Below, piece by piece: positions 49,206-59,999 of a DNA stretch of 64,000 nucleotides. The notes below the pieces were generated by a model, which saw only the letters and a list, made by a program, of their open reading frames with translations, was not told the origin of the DNA and did no database searches. This stretch comes from Pyrrhosoma nymphula (lineage: Eukaryota > Arthropoda > Insecta > Odonata > Coenagrionidae), in assembly GCA_963573305.1 (NCBI GenBank), contig OY754329.1, positions 62,431,084 to 62,495,083 of the forward strand, in the 5' to 3' direction. Both the position numbers and the translations under genes were made by a program. The number at the start of each line of letters is the position of its first letter. The first letter of the stretch is position 1.

Positions 49206-49636
49206 TACGGTTTTGATTAATTCGCGGCTTGTCCCGCCAGCCCAAATACACGTTTATCCTACTTAGAACATGGCTTTTTCAACCAAATTACGTTAAAAAT
49301 TCACGGAAAACAATAACTACACCAGCAGAACTCACTTATTGAATGATTTTCCCGTCAGAATTCCGAAGCACATTATTTCACTCAGTAGAAAATCCTGCAT
49401 TTTGAGCAATCTCTGAACCGTTTGGCCCGAAAAAGTAAAAAAAAAGAACAATACACTGTGAATATTTCCTCGTTTGCCGAAAATCCGTGGATCACGTCGT
49501 ATTCGCTAATTTCTCCGTTTTTAAGAAATTATTTACTAAGGTATTGTATAAGCACGGTGTAAAAGAAAGTATGTTGCTAACTTAGAAAACCGGAGAGAAC
49601 ATCGTGGGTATGTAGCATCGCGACCTCAGTTGGATG

Positions 49637-49784
49637 CAGTGGCGTATATATGGGGAGGCCAGCCCCCCCCTCCGAAATATAAGGCCGCTGCGAGAGGCGC
49701 ATGTGCTGATACCTAAACCCCTAAACTATACAGCCGGTCTTGCCCCCCCCACCCCCCCGAAATTATAACCTATATTCGCCACTG
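49637..49784. mobile_element. hAT-type MITE with perfect 8-bp target duplication
   Basis: The ends are CAGTGGCGTATATATGGGG and, on the complement, CAGTGGCGAATATAGG. The flanks 49629..49636 and 49785..49792 are both GTTGGATG. The 148-bp interior is rich in C runs and has no coding. An 8-bp duplication with CAG ends defines a hAT-type element. Confidence 0.9.
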
Positions 49785-49792
49785 GTTGGATG

Positions 49793-51496
49793 TCTGCCAG
49801 TTTGGTGGTCCTATCGAATGGGATACGCGGATACCTATTGCCGTGCATTAGTGGTTGTCATTTTCGAAGACTTCAAGAGAAAGTTCTCAACGTGATTTCA
49901 TGCATGTATACCTACAATGAACACCGATGAATCATCGACAAAAATAAGGTCATATATAAGAACACAATCTGGTGAATTACTTAAGTACCATTTAATTAGG
50001 CAGATGTTCACACGGGCTCCACAGGTAGTTGGCCAGCAAACTTCGTATTATGGTATTCAGAAGATACTGATCACCAAAATCAAGGCTCTAGATTTTTGAG
50101 GGGTGAAAAGCGAACAACTTACTTGCAATTTCATGATTTGATGAAGCCATTCACCTTACATCCACGTCGCCATCACTCTTGGTTATCACTATTTCTCTCC
50201 TAGGATGCATCCAATAATAAAAACAATAACGGCTTTCCGATGTGCTAACCGAGATCATCTACGTGAAAAAGGTAACTTCTTTCACATTCAATAGATTCAC
50301 ACTATAAAAGATAAGGGAAAAATGGAGGGAAATTGAGTCTTTCACCACACTTCCGCGAGGTTCAAAACACACGGTCCCTACAATATTAAAGTTTTAAGCG
50401 ATAAAAGGTACAAACCTTCGTGGAAGATTCACCAGACAACGTCGGATTCCTTTAATGTTTTAAATTATACCACAAACTTGCAAAGCCTTATCTACAAGAT
50501 TTCCATTACATCACGTTTGAATCGCTAAACAAAATAAGCGCGAAATTAGTCGAGATGAGTACCAAAAAAATTAATGCGCATATCATCACGTGATAAGTAC
50601 CTAATTGAAAATGAGAAATATCGGAGCCATTGGTTCGTCGGTATTGTTTCATCTTCCATCCTATTTGAAGGAAGATTTCACTATGCAACAAGTAGGCTTC
50701 AACGGGACCCACTTCATAGAACTTCCGTTCTTTAACTAAAAAAAAATGGTAATTAATTAGTCTCAGAAGGTACCTAACCTGCAATCGAGCGAAAACTTAT
50801 TAGTAATTGTTCACGAAATATGACCCTCCTTCCGTTCATTACTCAAAACACCAAGTGCCACAGCCATCGTTTACATCTTATTTTAAACATTATTACGCCG
50901 GAAACTATTTTTTATTATACTGCACCTTTCATTTAGATTAAACTCTCACTCACATTTCCTGTTCTATTAGTAAGTTTTTCATTTGAAAATGACAGACTTT
51001 CAGACTTCAAATCTTAAAAATTTCGTTCGTTCCATACTATTCACACAACAAAGTATGCTGAATATTACGAGTCCACTTAGAATTTAACTCAAAATTTTGA
51101 GTCATGGTACGGGGCCAAGCTCATGGTACCGCAAGCTTTCCCAGGCATTCACTGGTAACATATTGTCATGAGCACATGCAAGTTAATCTGCAGCAGTATA
51201 ACAGGATGGTAACAAGTGTTTACCTAGCTATCAATCCATCAAAGATATGAATTGCCACCTGGATTTTCAGTATCAACATATTTGATGAAACGCTCTCACC
51301 AAGAAAAATAAAAACCATTGCATTATTGTCACAAATGAAAACCTGAACACTTTTGCTGCCGGAAGGCTTTCAGGGTAGGTGAGGAAATTGCCATCAACCA
51401 AGGTGCCCCTCCTAGGAAATCCAAGCATCATCTGGAATTTTTTTGCATAAGAAGGTTCACATTTTATTACCTTTAAAATAGTTACCCTTTGAACAG
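49793..51496. other. no gene recognised
   Basis: AT-rich sequence with only short open frames (up to 92 codons). No recognised homology or repeat. Confidence 0.6.
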
Positions 51497-52245
51497 AGGT
51501 GGCATTAAGCACAGACTACATAGGCGTGTGCCTAGGGGCCAACACCATAAAAAATCTAACATATAGCAAATTATTAAACGCGACACTGGCAGTGCAGATG
51601 ACCAAAGACAAGATTTCAAGAAGACAACAGTAGAAAGCATTTCCGGGGTCCCCCCACCGGAACTCCGTTGACCTGGGCAGTATTCCATCCCCCTTGAGTG
51701 GGATGGAATACTTCGCCGAAACAGCTGGAGACTTGCAATTTCTGTGTTCTGTAGATGAAGAGTCATTTGTTTATTTAAGCAGACTAACTTTATCATGAAG
51801 TGATTTTTAAATAAAAAAATGTTAGGTAATATTCCAGGGCACGTTGCAAAGGCTAGATTCCGAAATGAGGATCAAAGAATTCTTTCATAAATGCAAAATA
51901 TCAACAACCATTGATGCTTTTTTCGTATTAAGACTATAGCAGTGTTAAATGTTCAAGCCTGCACATTTCCCTCTGTACGAATGAACCAAGGAAGGCTGGC
52001 GAGCGAAGACAACACTGTAGCAGCTGTTGCCAGTCTATCCCCACTCCTGCCCCTAGACCCCACCACCCAGGAGAGGGGCCAGAGCTCCCCCTCCTGGAAT
52101 TTCTTTTGCCCCCCCCCCCCCCCCCCCCCTTTGTCTTTTTTTATTTATTATTATAGAACTATAAAACATTTGCCCCTCCTAGTAAATTGGTTGCCCCTCC
52201 TAGGAAATTGATTGCCCCTCAAGACATGACCTGGCTACGGCCCTG
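51497..52245. mobile_element. hAT-like terminal fragments
   Basis: CAGAGGTGGCATTAAGCACA at 51497 followed by GTGCCTAGGGGCC resembles a hAT left end. CCTGGCTACGGCCCTG ending at 52245 is a hAT-like right end (complement CAGGGCCGTAGCC). CCCCTCCTAGxAAATTG-type words repeat at 52173..52215. The two ends are not complements and no target duplication was found, so they may be two different elements. A roughly 20-base C run lies at about 52110. Confidence 0.4.
51680..51711. repeat. perfect 12-bp inverted repeat
   Basis: GTATTCCATCCC and its exact complement are separated by 8 bases. Confidence 0.95.
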
Positions 52246-52993
52246 CCACCACCCCTCTTGTTTACAGCTCTCAAGAGGGTTCGCGGCGCACAGTCTGCTG
52301 CAAGCAGCTGAGGCAGCATTTTTTTCAGCCAGTCATCAGCTTCTTTCAGTAGGTTAAGTATCACATTTAGGACGAGGGAAAGAGAAGGGAATACACCAGA
52401 AATTTTCATGACCTCATGGAGAGCGGCGAAAGCTACCGCTAAGAGTATAAAGAGAAAAAAATGAGATGCATCTTCCTTATTTCCCACCTTATTCTTTATA
52501 TGTCTCTGGGGCACCGCTTGTGTTCCATCTCCCTCTATGCTATCAAAATTGCTATTCGTACACCTTCCTATTTAGCCTTAGCATTTTTCCCTATTGGGTA
52601 TACCTTCAATACCTATATGTAAGCATTATTTTTATGCCAATTTATATAACACATAACTCTTATGGTTTTTTTTTGAGCTCGACTCATTGCGCCCAGTACT
52701 TCTAATTCTGCAAAAGAAAAAAGGCTGCAAGCGAATAGTATAAACTCAATATGTATATTTTCATGTGGGAATTTGCAGACAGACAAAAGTTTGCTTTTCA
52801 TTACAATAATTATTGAGTGTAAAATGGATAAAAATGAAATAGTAAAATTTGTATTGCAGTGAAATTACGGTATCATGCAATCATGATATCTTCCCGTCAG
52901 GAATTCCTGGGTGTAATAAGTGTAACTGTGAGGAATGGTGCATCCTAAGATGAAAGAAAATAATCGTACTTCAAATGACAGTAGAAGAGAGGA
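52246..52993. other. no gene recognised
   Basis: Short open frames on both strands (52200..52514 minus, 52466..52705 plus) show no recognisable domain. Confidence 0.6.
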
Positions 52994-53130
52994 GAGAAAT
53001 TTGATTTTACCACGGTCATGATCCGATGTATGTCACTGAATTTTTAACTGAGAGATTACTGGGGAGAAATTTGATTTTAACATTGTCATGATCCGATGTC
53101 TCTGAATTTTTAACTGAAAGATTTCAGACT
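52994..53130. repeat. tandem duplication, about 68-bp unit
   Basis: GAGAAATTTGATTTTA, then TCATGATCCGATGT and CTGAATTTTTAACTGA recur in the same order about 68 bases apart, with a few substitutions and a short indel. Confidence 0.85.
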
Positions 53131-53720
53131 CTCTATCAACCATGATGGTACTCACGATTAATACCCTTCACTTCTGTTGCTTCAGGCATAATTTAACGGA
53201 TCTCCATATCCAAATTCAACAAAAATTTCCAAAATAATTAGCTTCATTTCATGCAAAGCTTTAATTGATATGTACAAGTTCTCATGTATTTTTCAACACT
53301 CCAACATACTATGACCGCAAGGGACACAGAAAAATCCTTAGTTGTGGTCATTGAAGGCCAAACAACTTACTGAGGAACCAACACAAAGCCACACCTATAA
53401 CCTGAGACAACCATGTTATCTGGGCCTACTCAGCATAATGCTCAACAACAGAGTAGACCATCCCCACCCAAGGATAATCATTCCCCACTCCATTTTTGTC
53501 AGCACCGCATTCACGGTTTCCCGTGTAACTTCTACCACCCCTGTAGGCGACCAGACCCACCTTAAGTGAATGCAAGCAAAAATAGTACACACTTCAAATG
53601 TAAAATAAAGATAATGAAGAAAAATTTAGTGCAATTAAAAACACACTTTGGTACCAAATGCATATTTTGAACGCTTCTCTTAAGTAATCCTTTAATTTAG
53701 ACAGGTAGATAATTATACAT

Positions 53721-54919
53721 CAGGGTGTCTTGCGCCAAGTCAAAAAAATTTCCGTTTTTTCCACCTATTTTTCTTAAATTTCCCGAATGTATTGTTTTAG
53801 TCCATCGTGTTTTTACAAAACAAAATTAGCCCCCCCCCCCCCCCCCCGATATTTCTGTTTTCCTCGTGTACACTTCATCACACTTATGTTTTTAACCTTT
53901 TCGTGCCGAACCTCACATTTTTTTGACGCATAAGACCATAAGCGCCGGAGATTTCTTTACGCAAAAGAACTCACGTCTCCTATAAACACAGTGGAGGGTG
54001 GGAAAGTGACTTGTCGCTAATACATTTTAAAAGGGTGTTCTTTTGCTTTCGACCCTTCGCAGCCCTACTCAGTGGGAGGCAAGACCCTTCCATCGACAAC
54101 TTCGCTCGACCCTCGATCCCTTTAGCGATCACTCTCTCAGCATGTGTCAGCCGTCATTAATTGTATGAACAGTGGATTTTCTAAATAAATATTCATTGGC
54201 TATAAGAAAAAATTAACCATTGAAACACACTACTAGTGATTTTCATTGTTCTCAAATTTTAAGCGAAATTCTAGCTCTTATATTAACAGAGTTGTCTTCT
54301 GTTTTCTTTTAACCATTACTTTCCGATTAATATCCTAAAATCGTTAATATTACAGCTAGAAATGCATTTAAAATTTTAAAACGATCCAATAAACACGAAG
54401 AATTCATTTCAGACATCCATTCTCTCACGTTTGCAATAAATAATTGTTTAAAAAAACCAGTGTGCATACAAAAAATGACCGCAACCCCCCCATGCTGTGA
54501 GAGGGTTTGCTCATGAGACGGAGGGTCGAGACCAGTTGCCGACCGAATGGACGGAAGAGCGGGGTTGGTAAGCCAGAGAAGATATTCTCTTCAAAATGCC
54601 TCAGTACAGAGCAGGATACTAAAGATATTTCCGAGAAAAGTTCACCGGCATTCTTGAATTCTCTAGGCGTTGGCAATGTGGAGTATCAGCAACTGGCCCT
54701 AGCGCAGAGGCCGATACTTCACGTCACCTCCGCAGCCTATTGGAGTTTCGTTCGGTCAGTACTGCTACTTAGGTTATTGTTATCCGTACGACGGAAGACA
54801 TTCCCCAATTTTTTCTTCGATGCCACATGATTTGCAAACTTCCTGTATGCTTGACAAATTTCCTGGCTTTTCCCAGTTATTCCCGGTTTCTTCTGATTTC
54901 CCGGTCACTAGACACCCTG
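53721..54919. mobile_element. candidate hAT-type element (1.2 kb)
   Basis: The left end is CAGGGTGTCTTGCGCCAAG and the complement of the right end is CAGGGTGTCTAGTGACCGGG. Both lead into stretches resembling TTCCxGGTTTTTCC. This style of end is familiar from widespread animal hAT families. The 8-base flanks (TTATACAT and TACATGTA) do not match, so either the duplication has decayed or the ends belong to two insertions. The interior has an 18-base C run near 53831 and a 107-codon frame (54507..54830) with no recognised transposase motif. Confidence 0.5.
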
Positions 54920-56468
54920 TACATGTATCATATTATCCCCAGCTTGTTGCAATGTTTTTTCTCCATCAGATACATTCACCCTATACATGAGTTGCATACT
55001 TCCTATTCTTTAAGAGCTCACAACTTAAAAACAAGTGCATCAAACCAATTGCACATTCATGTCACAATGCAGCACCCTATATACATCCTGTCAAAGTTTC
55101 TTAAGGTAAAAATTAAAAGTAAAACACAAAAAAAAAGAAAATTAAATGGCCTTATTTTCACATTAAATTACTCGAGATCACACTACATTCCGGTATATAC
55201 AACGACAAAATCCTGAGCCCATAGAACTCGCAAAATATGGAATGGCACTCTCAACAATTTATGCCAATTACCAAGCATCCATTAAATATATAAATCAATA
55301 CCATGAGAAATTCACTGAGAAAAATTGATTCAATTGACTGTGATCCCGGTTATGTCGAATGATTTTATTCAAGTGAATTTCGAGCATTAATGCATCTCTC
55401 CAGAAGGTAATGTTCACTTAATTTTAAATACTTTGATAATTTCATAATAATAATAATAATGTGCTTCATGATAGGGTAAATATAAAGGGTTGAAAAAAAT
55501 GAAGAAGACCAATAGTAGCAAAAATTAATATTTTCTTGCAGATATTACAACTTTCCAAATGGATTTCAAACTTTTGCATGATTTCACCAGTGAAATACTG
55601 AATGAATCCTCTCAGACTGATTTGTATGACAATAATTATAATAATAATATCACTTGAGTAACTTCACAGATTTAAATAAAAGCTTCCAACTGCATACTGG
55701 GTTTCGAGCTCTGATTTTCTTGAGGCCGATTTCAAACTTCCTCCATGATAAAGAATTAACTAAGCACGCATCAGAGGCCTTCCCCAATGATGCACCCATG
55801 CGCACAACACGACTCACAAAAACACACACACCTCTGTAGCACTCATGTTGCCTATATACCATGTCACTCGCAACATACCACACATTTACACTAAACAGAC
55901 GGTCACTTCATTCATTTTTCCTTTTTTTTTTCAGCCATCCTATATATTCCAGGAACAGGAAAGAATTCATCGTTCTCTGACCAGATCTAAAGGACATTTT
56001 TTTTAATTTTTCAGAATAAAATATACATAAGGTGTATCTCAACGAGGCAGCAAAATATGCTTGCTTTGGAAGCAAGTTTGCAAAGAGCATCGATGTTCGA
56101 TTTACACAGCATCCACATCATCACTCATTCAGTCATTCATTCGATTGAAAGTGCACATCCTAAGAATGGAGAGTGCAAGCCCCCGATAAGAAGAGGTATT
56201 TTGGGAGAGAAATGAGATGGGGAAAGGCGATGACCATCAAGGTCTCATTAATTAGAGGGAATCCCAATGGGTACAGGGAGATGAGGAATCAACTGTTTTA
56301 AAAGCTGTGTTGAATTACATACAAAAGAAGGGGAACCAAGAGATAGAATAAAAAGCCTTTCCTTCACTTTCACCCAAAAACCTCAAAAATATGCAAAGAG
56401 CAACGGTGTGGGAAGTGGAAATGAAGAGCATTTTTATAACCTCTGTGTGACTATTGTTTTAGACCCTT
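54920..56468. other. region downstream of importin-7, possible 3' UTR
   Basis: No conserved coding was seen. The part next to 56468 should include the importin-7 3' UTR on the minus strand, of unknown length. A short ATA-type microsatellite lies near 55445. Confidence 0.5.
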
Positions 56469-56536
56469 CTACCGCCCAAGTGGTGTTCCTCCAAAATTAA
56501 AAGATGTCGGCACAGTTTGCTGGTGGAACACATAAC
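56469..56536 (-). CDS. IPO7: importin-7, last coding exon with stop
   Basis: This 68-bp terminal coding exon follows a canonical acceptor (TTGATTTCAG) on the minus strand. Joined in phase to the exon at 59231..59374 it completes GGY and continues VFHQQTVPTSFNFGGTPLGR, then TAG at 56471..56469. The pattern GGY, then VPxSFNFGG, then a short Gly/Pro tail is the typical extreme C-terminus of importin-7, which adds independent support for the gene call and for the intron 56537..59230. The 3' UTR continues towards lower coordinates. I saw no canonical AATAAA close to the stop on this strand, so the poly(A) site is not placed. Confidence 0.88.
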
Positions 56537-57130
56537 CTGAAATCAAAAAGAAAGCACAGTATATTATCATTGAAAGACTCAAACAAAAACAAAATTACAT
56601 AAAACTTTACCTGTATTATCCTTTCTCAACACATGTAAGAGAAAAGTGTGTAATGCTAACTAATTAAAACTTTAAGGATATTAATATATTAATATGCATG
56701 CCAATGAATTGCCCCTCCAATTGAGAAGAACATAAATTTAACCTAGTGCTTGGAGAAATCCCAACAGGAAAACTTAGATTCAGTTTTTGATTATCAGCAT
56801 CAATCTTCATTTAGCCAAAGCAAAGGCTGTAAAACTGTTTCCATATTTGCATACAAAATCCATTCAATTCAGATTCCTTTAAATCTTTTCCAGAAAAAAA
56901 TGAGAGGCTCATATGTATCTCTAAGTTACCTGACAATGAGACCTCCCAATCATTTAATGCAGAGCAAGAGCAAAGCTATGACATTAGAACATATTTTGGG
57001 CTGAACTTAAAAATTAATTTTACTTGTCAATAAAATAAGATAATTTAATCAAAAATTAGAAGCAAAAGGAGTTCAACATCCAGTGGAACTGTATAAGGCA
57101 TTGGTCATAAGAATGAATATGAACTCTCAA

Positions 57131-58080
57131 TTATCCGGCTTCCGATTATCCGGTTTGCGGATTATCCGTGCTATTTTCTCATCCCTACACTTAAAAGTTT
57201 GAAAAATGTTCCAATGGTAAAATTAAGTAAATTCTTTGAAATTTTGATGTATCTAAATAGAATTGCAAGTTTAAAAATGTCTCTTTTTAGTTAAACTTTT
57301 TAATTTAATCACAATATTATGGAAATTGTTTGCTACGTTTAAGAATGATGAAAACTCAGCCGCATCTCCTTCTGAAATTATTTTATCCATTCTTTCCCAT
57401 TACCACTGAATATTCTACCTTCCTAAAACGAACAGAATAGTAACAATACAACTGAAATAATAACAAATAAACTACTTGTAAATAAACAAATTTATATTAT
57501 ACCTAAAATAACTACTTATTGTTCCGTATGTTCTTACTTTTCGGCCTGAATTAATAAATACGAAACAGTATCATTGCTCCCTGGTCATTATTCGCCATTG
57601 AACATTTATTTGTTTTTACCCAGATACGATTGTGCCAGTTCTTTCGTGTGGAAATCTCAATAACTTCAAGTTGCATTTGTTACTGTAGTGCCACGTTCTG
57701 ACAAAGCTGATGCAAATGGGAGAAAAACGGAAGAAAATTGTCCTTTCCATCTAAAAAACTAGAATTGATTACAAGAAATGAAAAAGGAGAGACTCTGCTT
57801 AAACTGGCAAAAGAATATGAAGTGGGATTACAAACAGTTCGGGATATAATTAAGAATAAAAATAAGCTGATGAAGTTTGCTGCGACCTCGGACAGTGGTT
57901 TGGGACTCTCAAAGCGTAACACTAAGAAACGATCAACCTTTCAAGATTAAGACTCTGCCATACTTCTTTGGTTCAATCAGAAACGGTCAATTGGTATACC
58001 TGTCTCAGGCCCCATGTGCGCACAGCAGGATAAACTTTTTCATGAGTCACAGGAATAGAATGGGATTTTAAAGCTTCTTC
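57131..58080 (+). pseudogene. Jerky/Tigger-like transposase remnant
   Basis: A start-like ATG at 57716 gives MGEKRKKIVLSI. A frameshift near 57752 then leads into KLELITRNEKGETLLKLAKE, followed by a helix ending DIIKNKNKLMKFA. This is the CENP-B/pogo type N-terminal helix-turn-helix. After an in-frame stop near 57949, the segment LLWFNQKRSIGIPVSGPMCA corresponds to the second (CENPB-type) DNA-binding domain, with a further stop downstream. No DDE catalytic domain was seen. The upstream stretch at 57131..57170 has several TTATCCGG-type words like those in Tigger-like terminal repeats, so it may be part of the same element. It lies antisense within the importin-7 terminal intron and is broken by a frameshift and stops. 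Confidence 0.75.
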
Positions 58081-58189
58081 TAAAGCAGCTTCTTTTTCTA
58101 AAGCAGGAACCAATGCATACATATGCCTGGTGTGAAATAGGTCTAAAACTATCATGGATGTTTTGTGAGACAAAATTGTGGCTGCCGCA

Positions 58190-58441
58190 AGGCCTTTTTA
58201 CACGGCACGTTTGTTTCTACCACGAACACTGTATATACAGAGTTCTTGGCTTGTACAAACTCTTCCGTGAACTCTTACATGAGGCAAAATGTATCGTGTA
58301 AAACGGCAAATTGTATGAATGCTTGTGCGAATGTCTCAATGCCTGAACGGAAAATTGAACCTGTCCTAATTTCGTTGAGACAAACGTACAATCTCACATA
58401 CATACGTTTGTACAAAATAATTCATCGTGTAAAGCGGCCTT
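58190..58441. mobile_element. probable MITE with TACACG-containing inverted ends
   Basis: The left end reads AAGGCCTTTTTACACGGC and the complement of the right end reads AAGGCCGCTTTACACGAT. The imperfect inverted termini enclose about 250 bp with no coding. No clear target duplication was seen, so the superfamily is not assigned. Confidence 0.5.
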
Positions 58442-58555
58442 AATAAACACTGCAGTGCAGCAGCGGTTGCTAAAATTGTCTCATCACGGTCCATCTTCAA
58501 TAGTATAAGGTCACTCACTAAACTTTTGTAGATACTCATTGTTTAAGTGAATAAT

Positions 58556-58625
58556 GTAAACTAATATCTAAACCTAATAATAATGTAAATGAATATCTAA
58601 ACCTAATAATAATGTAAACTAATAT
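58556..58625. repeat. 29-bp tandem repeat, about 2.4 copies
   Basis: The unit GTAAACTAATATCTAAACC followed by TAATAATAAT-type sequence repeats at 58556, 58585 and, partly, 58614. It lies in the importin-7 intron. Confidence 0.85.
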
Positions 58626-59230
58626 CCAAGTATCTATAATATTCATGATCCAAACAAACTAAAACAAAACTGTCTGCTCCGTCTGTCGAAACAGCTATGT
58701 TGGTCGGAAATCTCCCGTAATCGATGTATACAATCGATAGATCTTCTAATGCACATTCAGTCTGCGCAGATAATTCACTGAATTAATTCGCCATGTAAAA
58801 CGGGAACTTTTCAGGTCATCATTGACATTAATGCACGAATGATCATGCGCAAGATCATTCGACGTGTACAACGAACTTTAGGACATAAAAATAACCAATT
58901 ATTGGAAACATTTCTAGCATTTAAAAAATCATACCCACATACAATGCTTCCGCAATAACAATACACCGTTGGCAAATACATTTGATAAGGTTAAGCAGAA
59001 CCCTTTATCAACTGATAAACAAAGGTCTTTTCTCACCAAAATGATAAATCTGATACACTGATTCTGTATTTATGCTTTCACAGATACAAGTTACATATCA
59101 ATTACATACATAAAATGCTTGCACTATCTCAAAATTTAGATGGATAAATGTCAAACAACAGACATTTCGTGGTCTCTAACATCTGCAGGGGAGTAATATT
59201 TAGAGAATATCCTATGACAAAAAATATTAC

Positions 59231-59374
59231 CTCCACTCTGTTCTATTCTCTTGCTCTCAGCAGCTGCTTTTCTTTGGTCTGCCAGGAGAAATACTTCCTG
59301 CAATGATCTTTGCTGTTCCAGGGTCAACTGTGATGTAAGTATCTGGTACCAAGATGGGTCATTTGCTTGAATAT
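59231..59374 (-). CDS. IPO7: importin-7, penultimate coding exon (partial gene)
   Basis: Importin-7 is a beta-karyopherin that carries cargo such as ribosomal proteins, histone H1 and, in flies, phosphorylated MAP kinase into the nucleus. This 144-bp exon encodes the conserved C-terminal segment. It reads DPSWYQ, then a helix rich in Q, L and E, then LADQRKAAAESKRIE and QSGG, matching my memory of the end of animal importin-7/8 proteins. On the minus strand the acceptor is TTTCTTAAAG before ATATTCAAG and the donor is GGAG before GTAATA. The exon starts after the first base of a codon and ends with one base of a Gly codon, and the next exon supplies the other two. Upstream exons were not found below 64000 and should lie beyond the window. 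The acceptor sits inside a 60-bp tandem duplication, so a longer version starting at 59434 is possible. IPO8 is the vertebrate paralogue; invertebrates usually have one gene. Confidence 0.88.
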
Positions 59375-59476
59375 CTTTAAGAAAAAGCAAAGGAAATGAA
59401 CATATTAAATATGTAAGGTCATTTGCTTGAATATCTTTAAGAAAAAGCAAAGGAAATGAACATATTAAATATGTAA
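59357..59476 (-). repeat. 60-bp tandem duplication over the importin-7 splice acceptor
   Basis: Two identical 60-bp units lie head to tail at 59357..59416 and 59417..59476. On the minus strand each carries a TTTAAT-containing stretch, the pyrimidine tract, the AAAG acceptor and the first 19 bases of the exon. The unit is 20 codons long and has no stop in the importin frame, so both acceptors give an open reading frame. Confidence 0.95.
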
Positions 59477-59784
59477 TTAAAGACAGACACCCAAATTTCT
59501 TTAGGCGCATGGTTTTTACTGTGAGTAAAAATGATCTATTGTAGAAGATCATTCACCTGAAATTGATTTCATTGGTTGGCAATTCGATCTAATGAACAGA
59601 AGTTGAACAAGATGCTTTGAATCCATGATAAATTTACACCACAAAATTGGCCCACAATATGTAATACAGATTGACCATAATTTAGCCTAAATACATATTC
59701 AGTACATAATACATATTCCATATCATACTGTTCACCTTTGGGGTACCCACAATGAGAGAGAATTCTTGGTGACAAACCTAGAAA

Positions 59785-59990
59785 AATGGGTCTACACAAT
59801 GCTGTCCTCGCAAACCTCCTCCACTTCCATCACGTTCATGCATTGCTTCATGTACACACCCTTAGTCTGTATTTTCCTCCTTTTCAAAGAGCCTCTTCCA
59901 TCACATTCACCTTTGACTTTCTTTTGTCTATTTCTTCCTTCCACACCGTTCACTGTAGCATAAATCTGTTTAGTAATTAGCAAGCCCATC
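59785..59990 (-). mobile_element. LINE C-terminal remnant (family B)
   Basis: The minus-strand translation contains VNGVEGRNR, then SLKRRKIQTKG and MKQCMNVMEVEEVCED. This lines up with the minus-strand LINE tail at 26030..26915 (VNGVRGRGRP, TLKRKNIRST, MEKCMSVREAEEICED). The fragment lies upstream of the importin-7 penultimate exon, in its intron. Only the degenerate C-terminus survives. Confidence 0.6.
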
Positions 59991-59999
59991 TAACAGGTA

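Larger units (their letters stand above)
56537..59230 (-). other. IPO7: importin-7 terminal intron
   Basis: This 2.7-kb GT-AG intron separates the last two importin-7 coding exons. It carries a Jerky/Tigger-like transposon remnant (57131..58080), a probable MITE (58190..58441) and a 29-bp tandem repeat (58556..58625). No extra conserved exon was seen inside it. Confidence 0.8.

Noticed and set aside
54507..54830. 107-codon protein gene
   Set aside because: It lies within a candidate hAT element, has no recognised motif, and an 83-codon frame on the opposite strand overlaps it.
53721..54919. Confident complete hAT element
   Set aside because: The 8-bp flanks do not match, so it was kept only as a candidate.
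58556..58625. CRISPR-like array
   Set aside because: The 29-bp units are directly adjacent with no spacers and the context is an insect-type intron. It is a simple tandem repeat.
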